Shown: positions 28,414 through 38,079 of the stretch, piece after piece
Numbering within the stretch: position 1 is the stretch's first letter
Layout: each line of letters starts with the position of its first letter
Assembly (NCBI RefSeq): GCF_002812705.1
Contig: NZ_CP025030.1
Location: 620,001 to 684,000, forward strand
DNA length: 64,000 nucleotides
Direction: 5' to 3'
Source: Achromobacter spanius
GTDB taxonomy: Bacteria; Pseudomonadota; Gammaproteobacteria; Burkholderiales; Burkholderiaceae_B
The notes under the pieces: generated by a model
What the model was told of the DNA's origin: nothing
The model's input: the letters and a program-made list of their open reading frames with translations, nothing else
The model's database searches: none
Position numbers and translations under genes: made by a program

Positions 28414-29295
28414 TTAAGCCTTGCGTTGAACCACTTTGCCGAACAGACCTTGCGGGCGCACCAGCAGGATCAGGAACAGCAGGCCGAAAGCCACCGCGTC
28501 GCGCATGGTGGAGCCGATATAGGCCACCGACAGCACCTCGGCGAATCCCAGGAACAGACCGCCCAGCATGGCGCCGCGTATGTCGCCCATGCCGCCCAGG
28601 ATGATGACCGCGATGCCCTTGTGCAGCATCGGCTGGCCCATCAGCGGGAACAGCGCGTTCGAGTACAGGCCGATCAGCACGCCGGCCACGCCACCCAGGG
28701 CGGCAGCGGCGAACGAGGTCGTGACGAACAGCTTTTCAACGTTGATGCCCAGCAGCCAGGCGGCCTTGGGCGATTCGGCAATGGCGCGCAGCGCGCGGCC
28801 GAACTGCGTGCGGCGCATGACGTACATCAGCACGGCCATCAGCGCGAACGACAGGAAGATGATGCCCAGTTCGATGACGGTCAGGTGCAGGCCCGCGACT
28901 TCGATCACTTCTTCGGGCACGGTGCCGTGCGGGAAGCGCAGGTTGCTGGCGCCGAAGATGCTCTGGGCGCCGTTATTCAGGATGATGCCCACGCCGATGG
29001 TGGCGATCATGGGGATCAAGTGCGGCGCGTTGCGCTTGCGCAGCGGCTTGAGCACCAGGTAGTCGATGATGACCCCGGTGAAGCCTGCCACGAAGAACGC
29101 GGCCATCAGCGCCGCCCACAGGGGCAGGCCGAATTGCTGGACCACGAACAGTGCCGCGTAGGCGCCAACCATGAAGACGGCGCCGTGCGCCAGGTTGATC
29201 ACCCCGAGCACGCCGAAGATCAGCGTGAAGCCCAGCGCGAACAGTGCATACACACAGCCCAGCGACAAGGCATTGACGAATTGTTGTTCGAACAT
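28414..29295 (-). CDS. livH: Branched-chain amino acid ABC transporter permease LivH
   Basis: 293 residues, multi-spanning. LivH features are LSLGCVYALFALGFTLIFGVLGVINLAHGAVFMVGAY and the loop GRALRAIAESPKAAWLLGINVEKLF. I place the start at the ATG at 29295, which begins MFEQQFVNALS, the usual LivH start; 16 upstream codons lack family similarity. Confidence 0.95.
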   Translation of the reverse strand: MFEQQFVNALSLGCVYALFALGFTLIFGVLGVINLAHGAVFMVGAYAALFVVQQFGLPLWAALMAAFFVAGFTGVIIDYLVLKPLRKRNAPHLIPMIATIGVGIILNNGAQSIFGASNLRFPHGTVPEEVIEVAGLHLTVIELGIIFLSFALMAVLMYVMRRTQFGRALRAIAESPKAAWLLGINVEKLFVTTSFAAAALGGVAGVLIGLYSNALFPLMGQPMLHKGIAVIILGGMGDIRGAMLGGLFLGFAEVLSVAYIGSTMRDAVAFGLLFLILLVRPQGLFGKVVQRKA

Positions 29296-29397
29296 GATGG
29301 GACTTTCCAGATCTATGAGGGCCCCATGCAGCGCCCACTGCATGGCCTGACGCCGCCCGCGAAGACGGCATGGCTTTTATTGGGACGGCCCTGCGAT

Positions 29398-29440
29398 AAA
29401 AAGCGCCTTGCGGGCTGCCTGACGGCGGTCCGCAAGGCGC
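29398..29440 (-). terminator. Attenuator-like terminator between livK and livH
   Basis: GCGCCTTGCGG and CCGCAAGGCGC form a perfect 11-base stem, followed on the minus strand by five T. It lies 28 bases after the livK stop and 103 before livH. Partial termination here would give more binding protein than permease and ATPase, a known arrangement in binding-protein operons. Confidence 0.85.
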
Positions 29441-29467
29441 ATCCCCCCGCGCGGGGATGCGTAGCGC

Positions 29468-30622
29468 TTACTTCTCGATGACGTACTTGCCGTCCTTGGT
29501 CACGCTGACGATCGGCAGTTGGTCGGCATCATAGCCGGCGGGCTTGCCGGCGCGGTCCTTGGCTTGGCGGAACTTGAACGGACCGGTGGCGCCGGTCCAG
29601 GTCACGGCGGGCAAGGCGTCGCGCAGGGCCGCGCGGTCCTTGGCCAGTTCACCGGTGATCTTGGTGTTTTTCAGGGCCTGGGCCACGATGTACAGGGCGT
29701 CATACGACTGCGCCGCGAACTGGTCGGGCGAACCGTTGAACTTGGCCTTGTAGGCGTCGATGAACTTGACGTTCTCGGGGGCCTTGTTCTCGATGGACCA
29801 CGGGCTGCCGATCCACAGATTGTTCGATGCGCCGCCAGGGGCCAGGTCGAAAATCTTGACCGAGTTCATGCCGTTGCCGCCGATGACGGGCACGTTCAGG
29901 CCCAGTTGGCGAGCCTGCACCATGATGGGCGCGCCTTCGGCCAGCAGTGCGGACAGCACGATGGCGTCGGGGTTGGTGCCCTTGATCTTGGTCAGCTGGG
30001 CCTTGAAGTCCACGTCGCCCTTGGCGAACGTTTCGGTCGTGGTGACCGGAATCTTCTGGTCTTCCAGGGCCTTCTTGAAGTTGTCGTAGCCGCTCTTGGT
30101 GAAGACGTCGTCATTGCCGTAAAGCACGGCCACGTTCTTCAGGCCGGTCTTTGCCTTGACGGTGGAAATCGTCGCCGGCAGCACGTCGGCTTCGGTGACC
30201 GAGTTGCGGAACACGTAGTTTCCGATCGACGTAATGCCGTCAGCGGTGTTGGACGTGCCGAAGGCAACCGTCTTGGCCGCTTGGGCGACCGGGTCGGCGG
30301 CTTGGGCCGAGTTCGACAGCGTCGGGCCGAAGACCATCAGGACGTTGTCTTTGAAGATCAGTTTCTTGAAGACGTTGATGGCTTCTTCTTTCTTGCCTTG
30401 TTCGTCTTCAACCACCAGCACCAGCTTGTTGCCGTTGATGCCGCCCGCGGCGTTGATTTCGTCAGCGGCAAGCTGGAAACCGTTGCGGATCGACACGCCG
30501 TACTGAGCGGCGCCGCCGGACAGGGCTTCCGCCACACCCAGCTTGATGTCAGCCGCGTGCGCAGCCGGGACGATACCGGCGGCGATCAGCGCGGCCAGCA
30601 GCTTCTTGGTCTTGGATTGCAT
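29468..30622 (-). CDS. livK: Branched-chain amino acid ABC transporter substrate-binding protein
   Basis: 384 residues from the ATG at 30622, which follows AAGGTGGT. Signal peptide MQSKTKKLLAALIAAGIVPAAHA, then a periplasmic-binding fold (IKLGVAEALSGGAAQYGVSIRNGFQLAADEINAAGGINGNKLVLVVEDEQGK). The second lobe has VAVLYGNDDVFTKSGYDNFKKAL and YDALYIVAQALKNT. It is the first gene of livKHMGF. Substrate range in this family varies from Leu/Ile/Val to other amides and aromatic acids, so the exact ligand is not proven. Confidence 0.93.
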   Translation of the reverse strand: MQSKTKKLLAALIAAGIVPAAHAADIKLGVAEALSGGAAQYGVSIRNGFQLAADEINAAGGINGNKLVLVVEDEQGKKEEAINVFKKLIFKDNVLMVFGPTLSNSAQAADPVAQAAKTVAFGTSNTADGITSIGNYVFRNSVTEADVLPATISTVKAKTGLKNVAVLYGNDDVFTKSGYDNFKKALEDQKIPVTTTETFAKGDVDFKAQLTKIKGTNPDAIVLSALLAEGAPIMVQARQLGLNVPVIGGNGMNSVKIFDLAPGGASNNLWIGSPWSIENKAPENVKFIDAYKAKFNGSPDQFAAQSYDALYIVAQALKNTKITGELAKDRAALRDALPAVTWTGATGPFKFRQAKDRAGKPAGYDADQLPIVSVTKDGKYVIEK

Positions 30623-30882
30623 GGTTGATACCACCTTAAAGTCTGTCTCGGAATATTGGTAATCCGGGCTGGTGTAGTCCCGCCGGATTGACGTCATATG
30701 CCGCCTAAAGGCGCCATGGTTGCGCGTCAAGACCCGCGATATTACTCCTTTGTATCAGGCCGAAACTCGAATGTGGTTCGAGAAAAGCCCGAAAACCGCC
30801 CATTTTTTTGTAAAAAATGCGGTATTGCTAGCAAAAACCCTACTTTGCACCGAATGCCATTCGGCCGTCGGTACCCTCCCTG

Positions 30883-31977
30883 CTACCTGCCGGAAAGCGC
30901 CACGGCCACATACTGGCCGTAGGCGTTTTCCGTCAAACGGAACCAGGGCATCTCGCTGTCGCGAAAGCCCATGTAACTGTCGTGTATAGCCTTGAACCGC
31001 GCGTCTTTGGCGGACAAATCCTGGTAGACCTGCTGGGTGGCTTCAAACGCCATGTCCATGATGGAGCGCGGAAATGCGCGCACTTGCGCGCCGCTTGCCG
31101 ACAATTGCGCGACGGCCGCCGGGTTGCGCGCGTCGTAGCGCGCCGTCAGCGACCCATGCGTGGCCAGCGCAGCGGCCTGCACCACCGACTGGTAATGCTT
31201 GGGCAGCTTGTTCCAGGCTTCGTCATTGATATAGAGCGACAACTGTTCACCGGGAACCGACCAGCCGGGTCCGTAGTAATACTTAGCTACTTTATTCAGC
31301 CCCAGCTTGGCATCGTCATAGGCGCCTGCCCCCGCGATGGCCTGCAAGCCCTCTTTCTCGAACGCTTCCGCCAGCGGGACCTGGCTGGCGGGTTGCGGCG
31401 CCACGCCCAAGCGCGCCAGCACATTGGCGGCAAGCCCAGCCACCTGCATCTTCAGATCTTTCAGGTCGGCCTGGCGCTTGATTTCCTTGGCGTACCAACC
31501 GTCCATCTGCGCGCCCGTGTTGCCCAGCGGGAAGTTGATGATCTTTTCAGGTTTGAATAGTTCGCGCGTGAGACGCAGGCCGTCGCCTTCGCTCATCCAG
31601 GCGTTCATCTGACGCGCGTTCAGTCCGAACGGCACGGCGGCGTCAAAACAGAATGCCGGACTCTTTGCGTAAAAGGCGCGTGAAGAACCGTGCCCGCATT
31701 CCACCTTGTTGGTGGAGACGGCCTCGAGCAGGTCGGCGGCCGGCACGATCTCACCTTCGGGGAAGTGGCGGATATTGAATTTTCCGCCCGTGGATTCCGA
31801 CACGAATTTGCAGAATTGCTCGCCAGCGCCAATGCGCAAGTCCAGCGCTGCGGGAAAGGCGGACGCCAGGCGCCAACTTAACGACGGCATGTCTTGCGCG
31901 AACGCGGGCGTGCTGACCGCGGCGCCCGTTGCAACGGCGCCAAGCCCTGCGTGCTTCAAGAATGAACGTCGTTGCAT
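30883..31977 (-). CDS. TRAP transporter substrate-binding protein (DctP family), Tat-exported
   Basis: 364 residues. The N-terminus MQRRSFLKHAGLGAVATGAAVSTPAFAQ has a twin-arginine motif, so the folded protein is probably exported by Tat. The mature part shows DctP-type features (FPEGEIVPAADLLEAV; the conserved Arg region; NIMDMAFEATQQVY-like C-terminal helix near residue 315). AGGAGC precedes the ATG. No DctQ or DctM membrane partner is in the neighbourhood, so this is an orphan receptor that must pair with a distant or shared membrane component. Ligands of such proteins are usually carboxylates. Confidence 0.9.
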   Translation of the reverse strand: MQRRSFLKHAGLGAVATGAAVSTPAFAQDMPSLSWRLASAFPAALDLRIGAGEQFCKFVSESTGGKFNIRHFPEGEIVPAADLLEAVSTNKVECGHGSSRAFYAKSPAFCFDAAVPFGLNARQMNAWMSEGDGLRLTRELFKPEKIINFPLGNTGAQMDGWYAKEIKRQADLKDLKMQVAGLAANVLARLGVAPQPASQVPLAEAFEKEGLQAIAGAGAYDDAKLGLNKVAKYYYGPGWSVPGEQLSLYINDEAWNKLPKHYQSVVQAAALATHGSLTARYDARNPAAVAQLSASGAQVRAFPRSIMDMAFEATQQVYQDLSAKDARFKAIHDSYMGFRDSEMPWFRLTENAYGQYVAVALSGR

Positions 31978-32104
31978 CGCGATGCTCCTGACCAGCAGCT
32001 TCTAGGGACTTCGAGCAATACCCGCCGGATATTACACGCTGAGCGGGGGGTGGGAGAGTAGAGGAATTCCCGGGCTGTTGGTGGTGGGTTGGGTGGGATG
32101 GTGG

Positions 32105-32262
32105 TGATGGGTTTGCGCGGGAGGTTGCTGATGGGTTTGCGCGGTGGCGGGTTGTGTTTTGGTTTAGGGGGTGCCGCGCTACACCCATCCTACGGTTGTA
32201 GGATGGGTGTAGCGCGAGACGGTCGCCAAAAGGACGAAACCGGGCAACGCGCAAACCCATCA
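32105..32262. repeat. Nested-palindrome dispersed repeat, copy 1
   Basis: An inner 18-base perfect inverted repeat (32176-32193 with 32198-32215; core ACACCCATCCTAC) has a four-base loop. An outer inverted repeat reads TGATGGGTTTGCGCG at 32105-32119 (repeated at 32129-32143) and CGCGCAAACCCATCA at 32248-32262. The whole occupies most of the gap between the TRAP gene and pmbA. Similar copies occur at 34995 and, as a half, at 42880. Confidence 0.85.
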
Positions 32263-32283
32263 TGCCTGTCACGCCGCGATCAA

Positions 32284-33648
32284 TCAGGTTCCGGCAATCG
32301 CCATTTGCTCGATCAAAATCGAACCCGTGGTCTTCGTGCCGCGCGAAATGGTGTCCGCGCCCACTGCCACGATCTGCTGGAACATGTCGGCCAGATTGCC
32401 GGCGATGGTGATTTCCTGGACGGCGTGCTGGATCTTGCCGTTTTCCACCCAGTAGCCGAATGCGCCGCGCGAGTAGTCGCCCGTGACGTAGTTGACGCCC
32501 TGCCCGATCAGTTCGGTGACCAGAAAGCCCGTGCCCATCTTCTTGAGCATGGCTTCGAAATCGTCACCGCGCTTGGTCTGCGTGGAGCTGAACACCAGGT
32601 TGTGCGAACCGCCGGCGTTGCCGGTGGTGGCCATGCCCAGCTTGCGCGCCGTGTAGCTGGACAGGAAATAGCCTTCCAGCACGCCGGCCGACACGACGTT
32701 GCGGCGGCGGGTTCGCACGCCTTCGTCGTCGAATGGCGAACTGCCCATGGCGCCCGGGATGTGCGGATCTTCGGTCAGGTTGATGTGCTTGGGGAAGATG
32801 GGCTTGCCCAGCGCATCAAGCAGGAAGCTGGCCTTGCGGTACAGCGCCCCGCCATTGACGGCTTGGGTCAGCGCGCCCACCAGGCCCAGCGCCAGCGGGG
32901 CCTCGAACAGCACCGGAAACTTGCCGGTGCGGATGCGGCGGGCCGACAGGCGCGACAAGGTGCGTTCGGCGGCATAGCGGCCGATGGACTCGGGCGACGC
33001 CAGCTTGGCGGGATCGCGTTCGGACGTGTACCAGTAGTCGCGCTGCATGCCATTGCCACGGCCGGCGATGGGGGCCACGGACAGGCTGTGGCGCGAATAA
33101 GGGTAGCCGCCCAGGAAGCCGCGGCTGTTGCCCATCACGAACTGGCCTTCGTAGGTGCCCACGGTGGCGCCGTCGGTGTTGGTGATGCGCGGATCGACAT
33201 CGCGCGCGGCGCGTTCGGCGCGCAACGCCAGTTCAGCGGCTTCCTCGGTGGAAACCGTCCAGGCGTGGTGCAGATCCAGATTGGGGAATTCAGTAGCCAG
33301 TTGATCGGCGTCGGGCAAGCCGGCGGCCGGATCGGCGGCGGTGTGGCGGGCGATGTGCCAGGCGGCCTCGACCGTCTGGCGCAGGGCGGCTTCGGAAAAG
33401 TCGGAGGTCGAGGCGGAGCCGCGGCTCTGGCCGGCGTAGACCGTCAGGTCCAGCGAGCGATCGCGCGTCTGCTCAACGGTCTCGATGTCGTTCTTGCGGA
33501 CCGAGACCGACAGCCCCAGGCTTTCCGAGACTTCCGCCGCCGCGTCCGAGGCGCCGATCTGGCGCGCGTAGGCGAGGGTTTGTTCGACGAGTTCGGAAAA
33601 ACGCGCGTGATTCGCCGCCAGCGGCAGGGATGAGGAGGATTTAACCAT
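32284..33648 (-). CDS. pmbA: Metalloprotease PmbA/TldE family
   Basis: 454 residues, the TldE/PmbA subunit of the TldD-TldE zinc peptidase known for maturing microcin and degrading CcdA in E. coli. Recognisable stretches are [46 protein letters not shown] and GEGF-like C-terminal [25 protein letters not shown]. The start at 33648 is preceded by GAGGAGGAT. It diverges from yjgA, an arrangement conserved in beta- and gammaproteobacteria. tldD is not in the window. Confidence 0.95.
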   Translation of the reverse strand: MVKSSSSLPLAANHARFSELVEQTLAYARQIGASDAAAEVSESLGLSVSVRKNDIETVEQTRDRSLDLTVYAGQSRGSASTSDFSEAALRQTVEAAWHIARHTAADPAAGLPDADQLATEFPNLDLHHAWTVSTEEAAELALRAERAARDVDPRITNTDGATVGTYEGQFVMGNSRGFLGGYPYSRHSLSVAPIAGRGNGMQRDYWYTSERDPAKLASPESIGRYAAERTLSRLSARRIRTGKFPVLFEAPLALGLVGALTQAVNGGALYRKASFLLDALGKPIFPKHINLTEDPHIPGAMGSSPFDDEGVRTRRRNVVSAGVLEGYFLSSYTARKLGMATTGNAGGSHNLVFSSTQTKRGDDFEAMLKKMGTGFLVTELIGQGVNYVTGDYSRGAFGYWVENGKIQHAVQEITIAGNLADMFQQIVAVGADTISRGTKTTGSILIEQMAIAGT

Positions 33649-33706
33649 TGCTGTCCAATTTGCAGAGACGGTTATCATAGCCAAGTCTGTCATTGCGCAG
33701 TTTTCC

Positions 33707-34258
33707 ATGAATTCCCATACTGAAGAAGAATCCGTCGACGACGGTTACGACGAGAACGGCTACGACCGTCCCAGCAAGTCCCAGGTCAAGCGTGAAATGC
33801 ACGCCCTGCTGGACCTGGGCAAGCAGCTGATCGAACTGTCCCCCGACCGCCTCAAGCAATTGCCGCTGGCCGAACGCCTCTATGAGGCGATCCGCACAGC
33901 GCAGCGCACGACCGGGCGCGAAGGCCGACGCCGCCAAGTCCACTTTGTGGGCAAGCTGATGCGCGACGCGCCCGCTGACGAAATCCGCGCCCAGCTTGAT
34001 GTCTGGGAAAACGGCTCGCGCGAGGAAACCGCCGCCATGCACCGCCTGGAAGGGCTGCGCGACCGTCTGCTGGACGACGACGACGCGCTGACCACGCTGC
34101 TGGCGAAAAACCCGCAAGCCGATGCGCAGCAACTGCGCACGCTGATCCGCGCCGCACGCAAGGAAAAGCTGGGCAACGCCTCGCTGCTGCAAGGCCAGGA
34201 ACCGCAAAAGAAGCACTATCGCGCGTTGTTCCAGGCTCTGAAGACCCTGACGCTCTGA
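33707..34258 (+). CDS. yjgA: Ribosome biogenesis factor YjgA/DarP
   Basis: 183 residues of the DUF615 family, now linked to late 50S assembly as DarP. The signature [34 protein letters not shown] is complete, as is [16 protein letters not shown]. The protein is highly charged and helical, as expected for an RNA-binding assembly factor. It is divergent from pmbA. Confidence 0.96.
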   Translation: MNSHTEEESVDDGYDENGYDRPSKSQVKREMHALLDLGKQLIELSPDRLKQLPLAERLYEAIRTAQRTTGREGRRRQVHFVGKLMRDAPADEIRAQLDVWENGSREETAAMHRLEGLRDRLLDDDDALTTLLAKNPQADAQQLRTLIRAARKEKLGNASLLQGQEPQKKHYRALFQALKTLTL

Positions 34259-34290
34259 TTCCCCCTTCCTGAAATTTCCCCGCGGCCGCC

Positions 34291-34968
34291 ATGAACGCTC
34301 CTACCGACCTGCTTGATTGCATCGAGATCGAAACCGCCCCCAACCCCACGCACGCCGTCATCTGGCTGCATGGCTTGGGTGCCGATGGCAACGACTTCGC
34401 CCCCATCGTGCCGGAACTGGACTTGCCCGCCGGCCTGGGGGTGCGCTTCGTGTTCCCGAACGCGCCGGTCCAGCGCGTGACGATCAACAACGGCATGGCG
34501 ATGCGTTCCTGGTACGACATCCTGGTCATGGACCTGGTGCGCGTGGAAGACGCCAAGGGCATCCGCGCGTCGGAAGCCGCCGTGCACAAGCTGATCGCCC
34601 GGGAGAATGCGCGGGGTATTCCGACGTCGAACATCGTGCTGGCGGGCTTCTCGCAAGGCAGCGCCATGACCTTGCATACGGGGTTGCGGCTGCCGGAGAA
34701 GCTGGCGGGGATGATGGCGCTGTCGGGGTATCTGCCGCTGGTGGACACGGCCGAGGCAGAACGCCACGCCGCCAATAACGCCACGCCTATCTTCATGGCA
34801 CATGGGCAGTACGACCCGGTCGTGTCCCTGGCGCGCGCCGAGGCGTCGCTGACGGAATTGAAGCGTTTGGGTTACGACGTGCGCTGGCACACGTATCCGA
34901 TGCCGCATTCGGTTTGCGCCGAGGAAGTGCGGGACATTTCAGCGTTTTTGAATGACGTGCTGGGGTGA
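34291..34968 (+). CDS. Alpha/beta-hydrolase carboxylesterase (phospholipase/carboxylesterase family)
   Basis: 225 residues. The triad is readable: nucleophile S121 in LAGFSQGSAM, Asp in HGQYDPVVSL and His in PMPHSVCAEE. The oxyanion region is IWLHGLGADGNDF. It resembles bacterial acyl-thioesterase-like carboxylesterases that act on short-chain esters. It is 32 bases downstream of yjgA and probably co-transcribed. It is cytosolic, with no signal peptide. Confidence 0.94.
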   Translation: MNAPTDLLDCIEIETAPNPTHAVIWLHGLGADGNDFAPIVPELDLPAGLGVRFVFPNAPVQRVTINNGMAMRSWYDILVMDLVRVEDAKGIRASEAAVHKLIARENARGIPTSNIVLAGFSQGSAMTLHTGLRLPEKLAGMMALSGYLPLVDTAEAERHAANNATPIFMAHGQYDPVVSLARAEASLTELKRLGYDVRWHTYPMPHSVCAEEVRDISAFLNDVLG

Positions 34969-34994
34969 TGTTGGGGTCGACTGTCGCGGAGGTG

Positions 34995-35143
34995 TGATGG
35001 GTTGCGCGCGGTTGGCGGCGGGGATCTGCTGCGCGTGATTTCGCGCTTCACCCATCCTACGGGGCGTGACTTTCGTTTGTAGGATGGGTGTGGCGCGCCC
35101 AGGTCGCCACGCGGGCATTACTTGTCAGCGCGCAAACCCATCA
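34995..35143. repeat. Nested-palindrome dispersed repeat, copy 2
   Basis: Same architecture as the copy at 32105. The outer arms are TGATGGGTTGCGCGC at 34995-35009 and GCGCGCAAACCCATCA at 35128-35143. The inner arms are GCGCTTCACCCATCCTAC at 35043-35060 and GTAGGATGGGTGTGGCGC at 35079-35096, here with an 18-base loop. It lies just after the esterase gene. Confidence 0.85.
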
Positions 35144-35246
35144 TCTCGCCAAAACTCCATTCTGTATACCAAGCAGTATTCAAGCCCTAAATTCTCCTGG
35201 GCTGAACGGCGCGCGTCCATAGAGAAAAACGCCAATCCCAAAATAC

Positions 35247-35277
35247 TTGTCGCCCTCTTGTATTGAATATAGTATTC
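35247..35277 (+). promoter_or_regulatory. Sigma70-type promoter with overlapping palindrome, ABC importer operon
   Basis: TTGTCG (35247-35252), a 17-base spacer and TAGTAT (35270-35275) fit a sigma70 promoter about 125 bases before the first ABC gene. The palindrome GAATA-TAG-TATTC at 35265-35277 covers the -10 box, a position where a repressor would block transcription. Confidence 0.5.
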
Positions 35278-35401
35278 GATCCATGCCTTATCGGCCCGGG
35301 CAGCAAGTGTTCGGGCTTCCCTGTTGTTGTTGTCGATTCCACCCCATTGGCCATGCTGCGCCGGGTTTCGGCGTGCCATACAAGACGCAGGAGAAAGTCC
35401 C

Positions 35402-36418
35402 GTGAAATCCTTGCCATTGCCTCGCCTGGCGGGCGCGGCGCTGCTCGCGCTGATCGCCCCGCTGTTTGCCCCCTTGGCCGCTCAGGCCGAAGCCTTGAAT
35501 CCCCCCGTGAAGGTTCGCTACGAAGAGGTCGTGCGATCCATCCTGTACGTGCCTAAATACGTGGCCCTGTCGCAGGGCTATTTCAAGGACGCCGGGCTGG
35601 ACGTGTCCATGAAAACCTCGCAGGGCACCGACAAGGGCATGACCGCGCTCTTGTCCGGCAGCGCCGACATCGTGCTGATCGGGCCCGAGGCGTCCATCTA
35701 TGTGCAGAACAGCGAATCACCGGTCAAGCCGAGGATCTTCGCGGGCTTGACCGCCACCGATGGCTTCTTCCTGCTGGCGCGCAAGCCGATCGAAAAGTTC
35801 GACTGGTCCATGCTCAAGGGCAAGGAAATCATTGGCTTTCGGCCCGGGTCCAACCCCATCGTGTTTCTGGAAGCCGCCTTGCGCAAGCATGGCGTAGACC
35901 CGCAGAAAGACGTGAAGCTGCTGAACAACATTGGCATCCCAGCCCGTGCCGGCGCATGGATGGCAGGCCAGGGCGAATACGGCATCTTCCTGGAACCCGA
36001 GGCCGGCGAACTGGTCCGCAACGGCAAGGGCTATATCGTGGCCTCGGTGGGCCATGAGGTCGGCCAGGTGGACTACACCGTCTTTACCGCCACCGACAAA
36101 TACATACGCGACAACCCCAAGGTCATCCAGGCCTGGACCAATGTGGTCGCGCGCGCCGAGAAATACGTGAAGGACACGCCGGCCGCCACGCTGGCGCCGC
36201 AGATCATGACGTTCTTCCCGGGCATGGACCAGGGCGCGGTGACCGAGGCCATCGAGCGCTACAAGCAATACCAGATCTGGAAGACGACGCCGCTGGTCAC
36301 GGCCGAGGCCATGAATCGCCTTCAGGACATGCTGATTGCCAGCGCCGTGATGAAGGACACCGCCCGCGTGAAATACGAGGACGTGGTGGTGGCCGACTTT
36401 GCCAACAAGGTGCAGTGA
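35402..36418 (+). CDS. ABC transporter substrate-binding protein (NMT1/SsuA-like)
   Basis: 338 residues starting at a GTG at 35402 behind GGAG. A signal peptide (KSLPLPRLAGAALLALIAPLFAPLAAQA) precedes an NMT1-type binding domain (ILYVPKYVALSQGYFKDAGLDVSMKTSQGTDKGMTALLSGSADIVLIGPEASIYV). The longer frame upstream lacks a ribosome site. The ATPase and permease genes follow in overlapping order, so this is a complete importer of the nitrate/taurine/thiamine-precursor class; the ligand is unknown. The terminal cysteine hydrolase hints that it carries an amide or ureide-type compound. Confidence 0.92.
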   Translation: MKSLPLPRLAGAALLALIAPLFAPLAAQAEALNPPVKVRYEEVVRSILYVPKYVALSQGYFKDAGLDVSMKTSQGTDKGMTALLSGSADIVLIGPEASIYVQNSESPVKPRIFAGLTATDGFFLLARKPIEKFDWSMLKGKEIIGFRPGSNPIVFLEAALRKHGVDPQKDVKLLNNIGIPARAGAWMAGQGEYGIFLEPEAGELVRNGKGYIVASVGHEVGQVDYTVFTATDKYIRDNPKVIQAWTNVVARAEKYVKDTPAATLAPQIMTFFPGMDQGAVTEAIERYKQYQIWKTTPLVTAEAMNRLQDMLIASAVMKDTARVKYEDVVVADFANKVQ

Positions 36419-37230
36419 TGGGAGCCGCCGTCCACAACCTGAAGCCCGCCACCGCCACGGCGAAGATCGAAGTGCGCGACGTGTGCCTGTCGTACTTCAC
36501 GACCGAAGGCGAAACCGAGGCGCTATCGAACGTGTCGTTTTCGCTGGCGCCGGGCGAATTCGTCAGCCTGATCGGCCAAAGCGGCTGCGGCAAAAGCACC
36601 CTGCTGTCGCTCATTGCGGGATTGATCCCGCCGACATCCGGCGCGGTGATGATCGACGGCCAAGGCGTGACCAAGCCGAACCCGCGCATTGGCTACATGC
36701 TGCAGCAAGACTATCTCTTCGAATGGCGCACCATCCTGGACAACGTGATGCTGGGCGCCGAGATCCAGGGCCGGCGCGATGCGCGCAGCGAAGCCCGGGC
36801 CGTGCATCTGCTGGAAAAGTGCGGGCTGGGCGCGTTCCTGTCGCACACACCGCGGCAGTTGTCGGGCGGCATGCGCCAGCGCGCCGCGCTGGCGCGCACG
36901 CTGGTGACCGAGCCTGACGTGATCCTGCTGGACGAACCCTTTTCGGCGCTGGACTCGCAGACGCGCCTGGCGATCTCGGACGAAGTCGTGGACATCCTGC
37001 GGCGCGAAGGCAAGACCGTGGTGCTGGTCACGCACGATATCGGCGAAGCCATTGCCATGACCGACCGCGTCATCGTGCTGTCGCGCCGGCCCGGTCGGCT
37101 GAAAAGCCAGTACCGCATCCACTACGGCGACGGCGCGCGGCCCACGCCCTTCCAGGCGCGATCGCGGCCCGAGTTCAACGTCTATTTCAAACAGCTATGG
37201 GACGAGTTGGACGTCCATGTGGAGGGTTGA
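36418..37230 (+). CDS. ABC transporter ATP-binding protein (SsuB/TauB-like)
   Basis: About 270 residues. Walker A is IGQSGCGKSTLLSLIAG, Q-loop YMLQQDYLFEWRT, signature LSGGMRQRAALARTL and Walker B VILLDEPFSALDSQTR. The ATG at 36418 shares its A with the preceding TGA (TGATG), so translation is coupled; a GTG one codon earlier is also in frame. The family energises import of sulfonates, nitrate or related ligands. Confidence 0.95.
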   Translation: MGAAVHNLKPATATAKIEVRDVCLSYFTTEGETEALSNVSFSLAPGEFVSLIGQSGCGKSTLLSLIAGLIPPTSGAVMIDGQGVTKPNPRIGYMLQQDYLFEWRTILDNVMLGAEIQGRRDARSEARAVHLLEKCGLGAFLSHTPRQLSGGMRQRAALARTLVTEPDVILLDEPFSALDSQTRLAISDEVVDILRREGKTVVLVTHDIGEAIAMTDRVIVLSRRPGRLKSQYRIHYGDGARPTPFQARSRPEFNVYFKQLWDELDVHVEG

Positions 37231-37233
37231 CCC

Positions 37234-38070
37234 ATGAATGCTCCCGTCGCCAATACCGTGCCCCTGCGCGCCGTGCCCGCGCCCAGCGCCAAATACCTGG
37301 ACTACCTGCGCCGCGACCGCGCCAAGAAGCGCAACATCCGCTTGACCCAGGCCTTGCTGCTGATTGTGTTCCTGTGCGCATGGGAAATCCTGCCGCGCAT
37401 GCACATCCTGAACCCGCTGCTGACCAGCTACCCCAGCGCGCTATGGCCCACCTTTCTTGACCTGTGGACCAACGGCCAACTGGCCAAGCACATCATGACC
37501 ACGCTGTCGGCCACGCTGGTCGGCTTTACCTTGAGCATGGTGATCGGCATCGTGGTGGCCGCGGCGCTGTGGTGGTCGGACTTTCTGTACAAGGTGCTGG
37601 ACCCCTTCCTGGTGGTGGCCAACGCCATGCCCAAGATCGCCTTCGTGCCGATCTTTTACCTGTGGCTGGGGTCTGACTACGCCGTGTATGGCATGGCGGT
37701 CGCCATCGCGGTGTTCGTCACCATCATGGTGGTGTACGCGGGCTTTCGCGGCATCGACCTGAACAAGGTGAAGCTTGCCCACACCTTCGGCGCCAGCCGC
37801 TGGCAGGTGCTGACCAAGGTGGTGCTGCCCGGCAGCGTGCCCACCCTGATCGCCGCCGTGAAGATGAACATCGGCCTGGCGCTGGTGGGTGTCATCGTGG
37901 GCGAATTCCAGTCAGCGGATTCCGGGTTGGGCTTTCTCATCATGAACGGCAGCCAGGTGTTCAAGCTGAACATCGTCATGACCGCCATCACCATGCTGGC
38001 GCTGATTTCCAGCGTGATGTACATGATCATCTACCGCATCGAAGCCGCCGTGGCGCGGCGTTACGGATAA
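37234..38070 (+). CDS. ABC transporter permease (SsuC/TauC-like)
   Basis: 278 residues with about six membrane spans. The EAA loop is visible as LNKVKLAHTFGASRWQVLTKVVLPGSVPTLIAAVKMNIGLAL. An N-terminal basic segment (YLRRDRAKKRN) precedes the first helix. It starts four bases after the ATPase stop. Confidence 0.95.
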   Translation: MNAPVANTVPLRAVPAPSAKYLDYLRRDRAKKRNIRLTQALLLIVFLCAWEILPRMHILNPLLTSYPSALWPTFLDLWTNGQLAKHIMTTLSATLVGFTLSMVIGIVVAAALWWSDFLYKVLDPFLVVANAMPKIAFVPIFYLWLGSDYAVYGMAVAIAVFVTIMVVYAGFRGIDLNKVKLAHTFGASRWQVLTKVVLPGSVPTLIAAVKMNIGLALVGVIVGEFQSADSGLGFLIMNGSQVFKLNIVMTAITMLALISSVMYMIIYRIEAAVARRYG

Positions 38071-38079
38071 GGAATCGTC

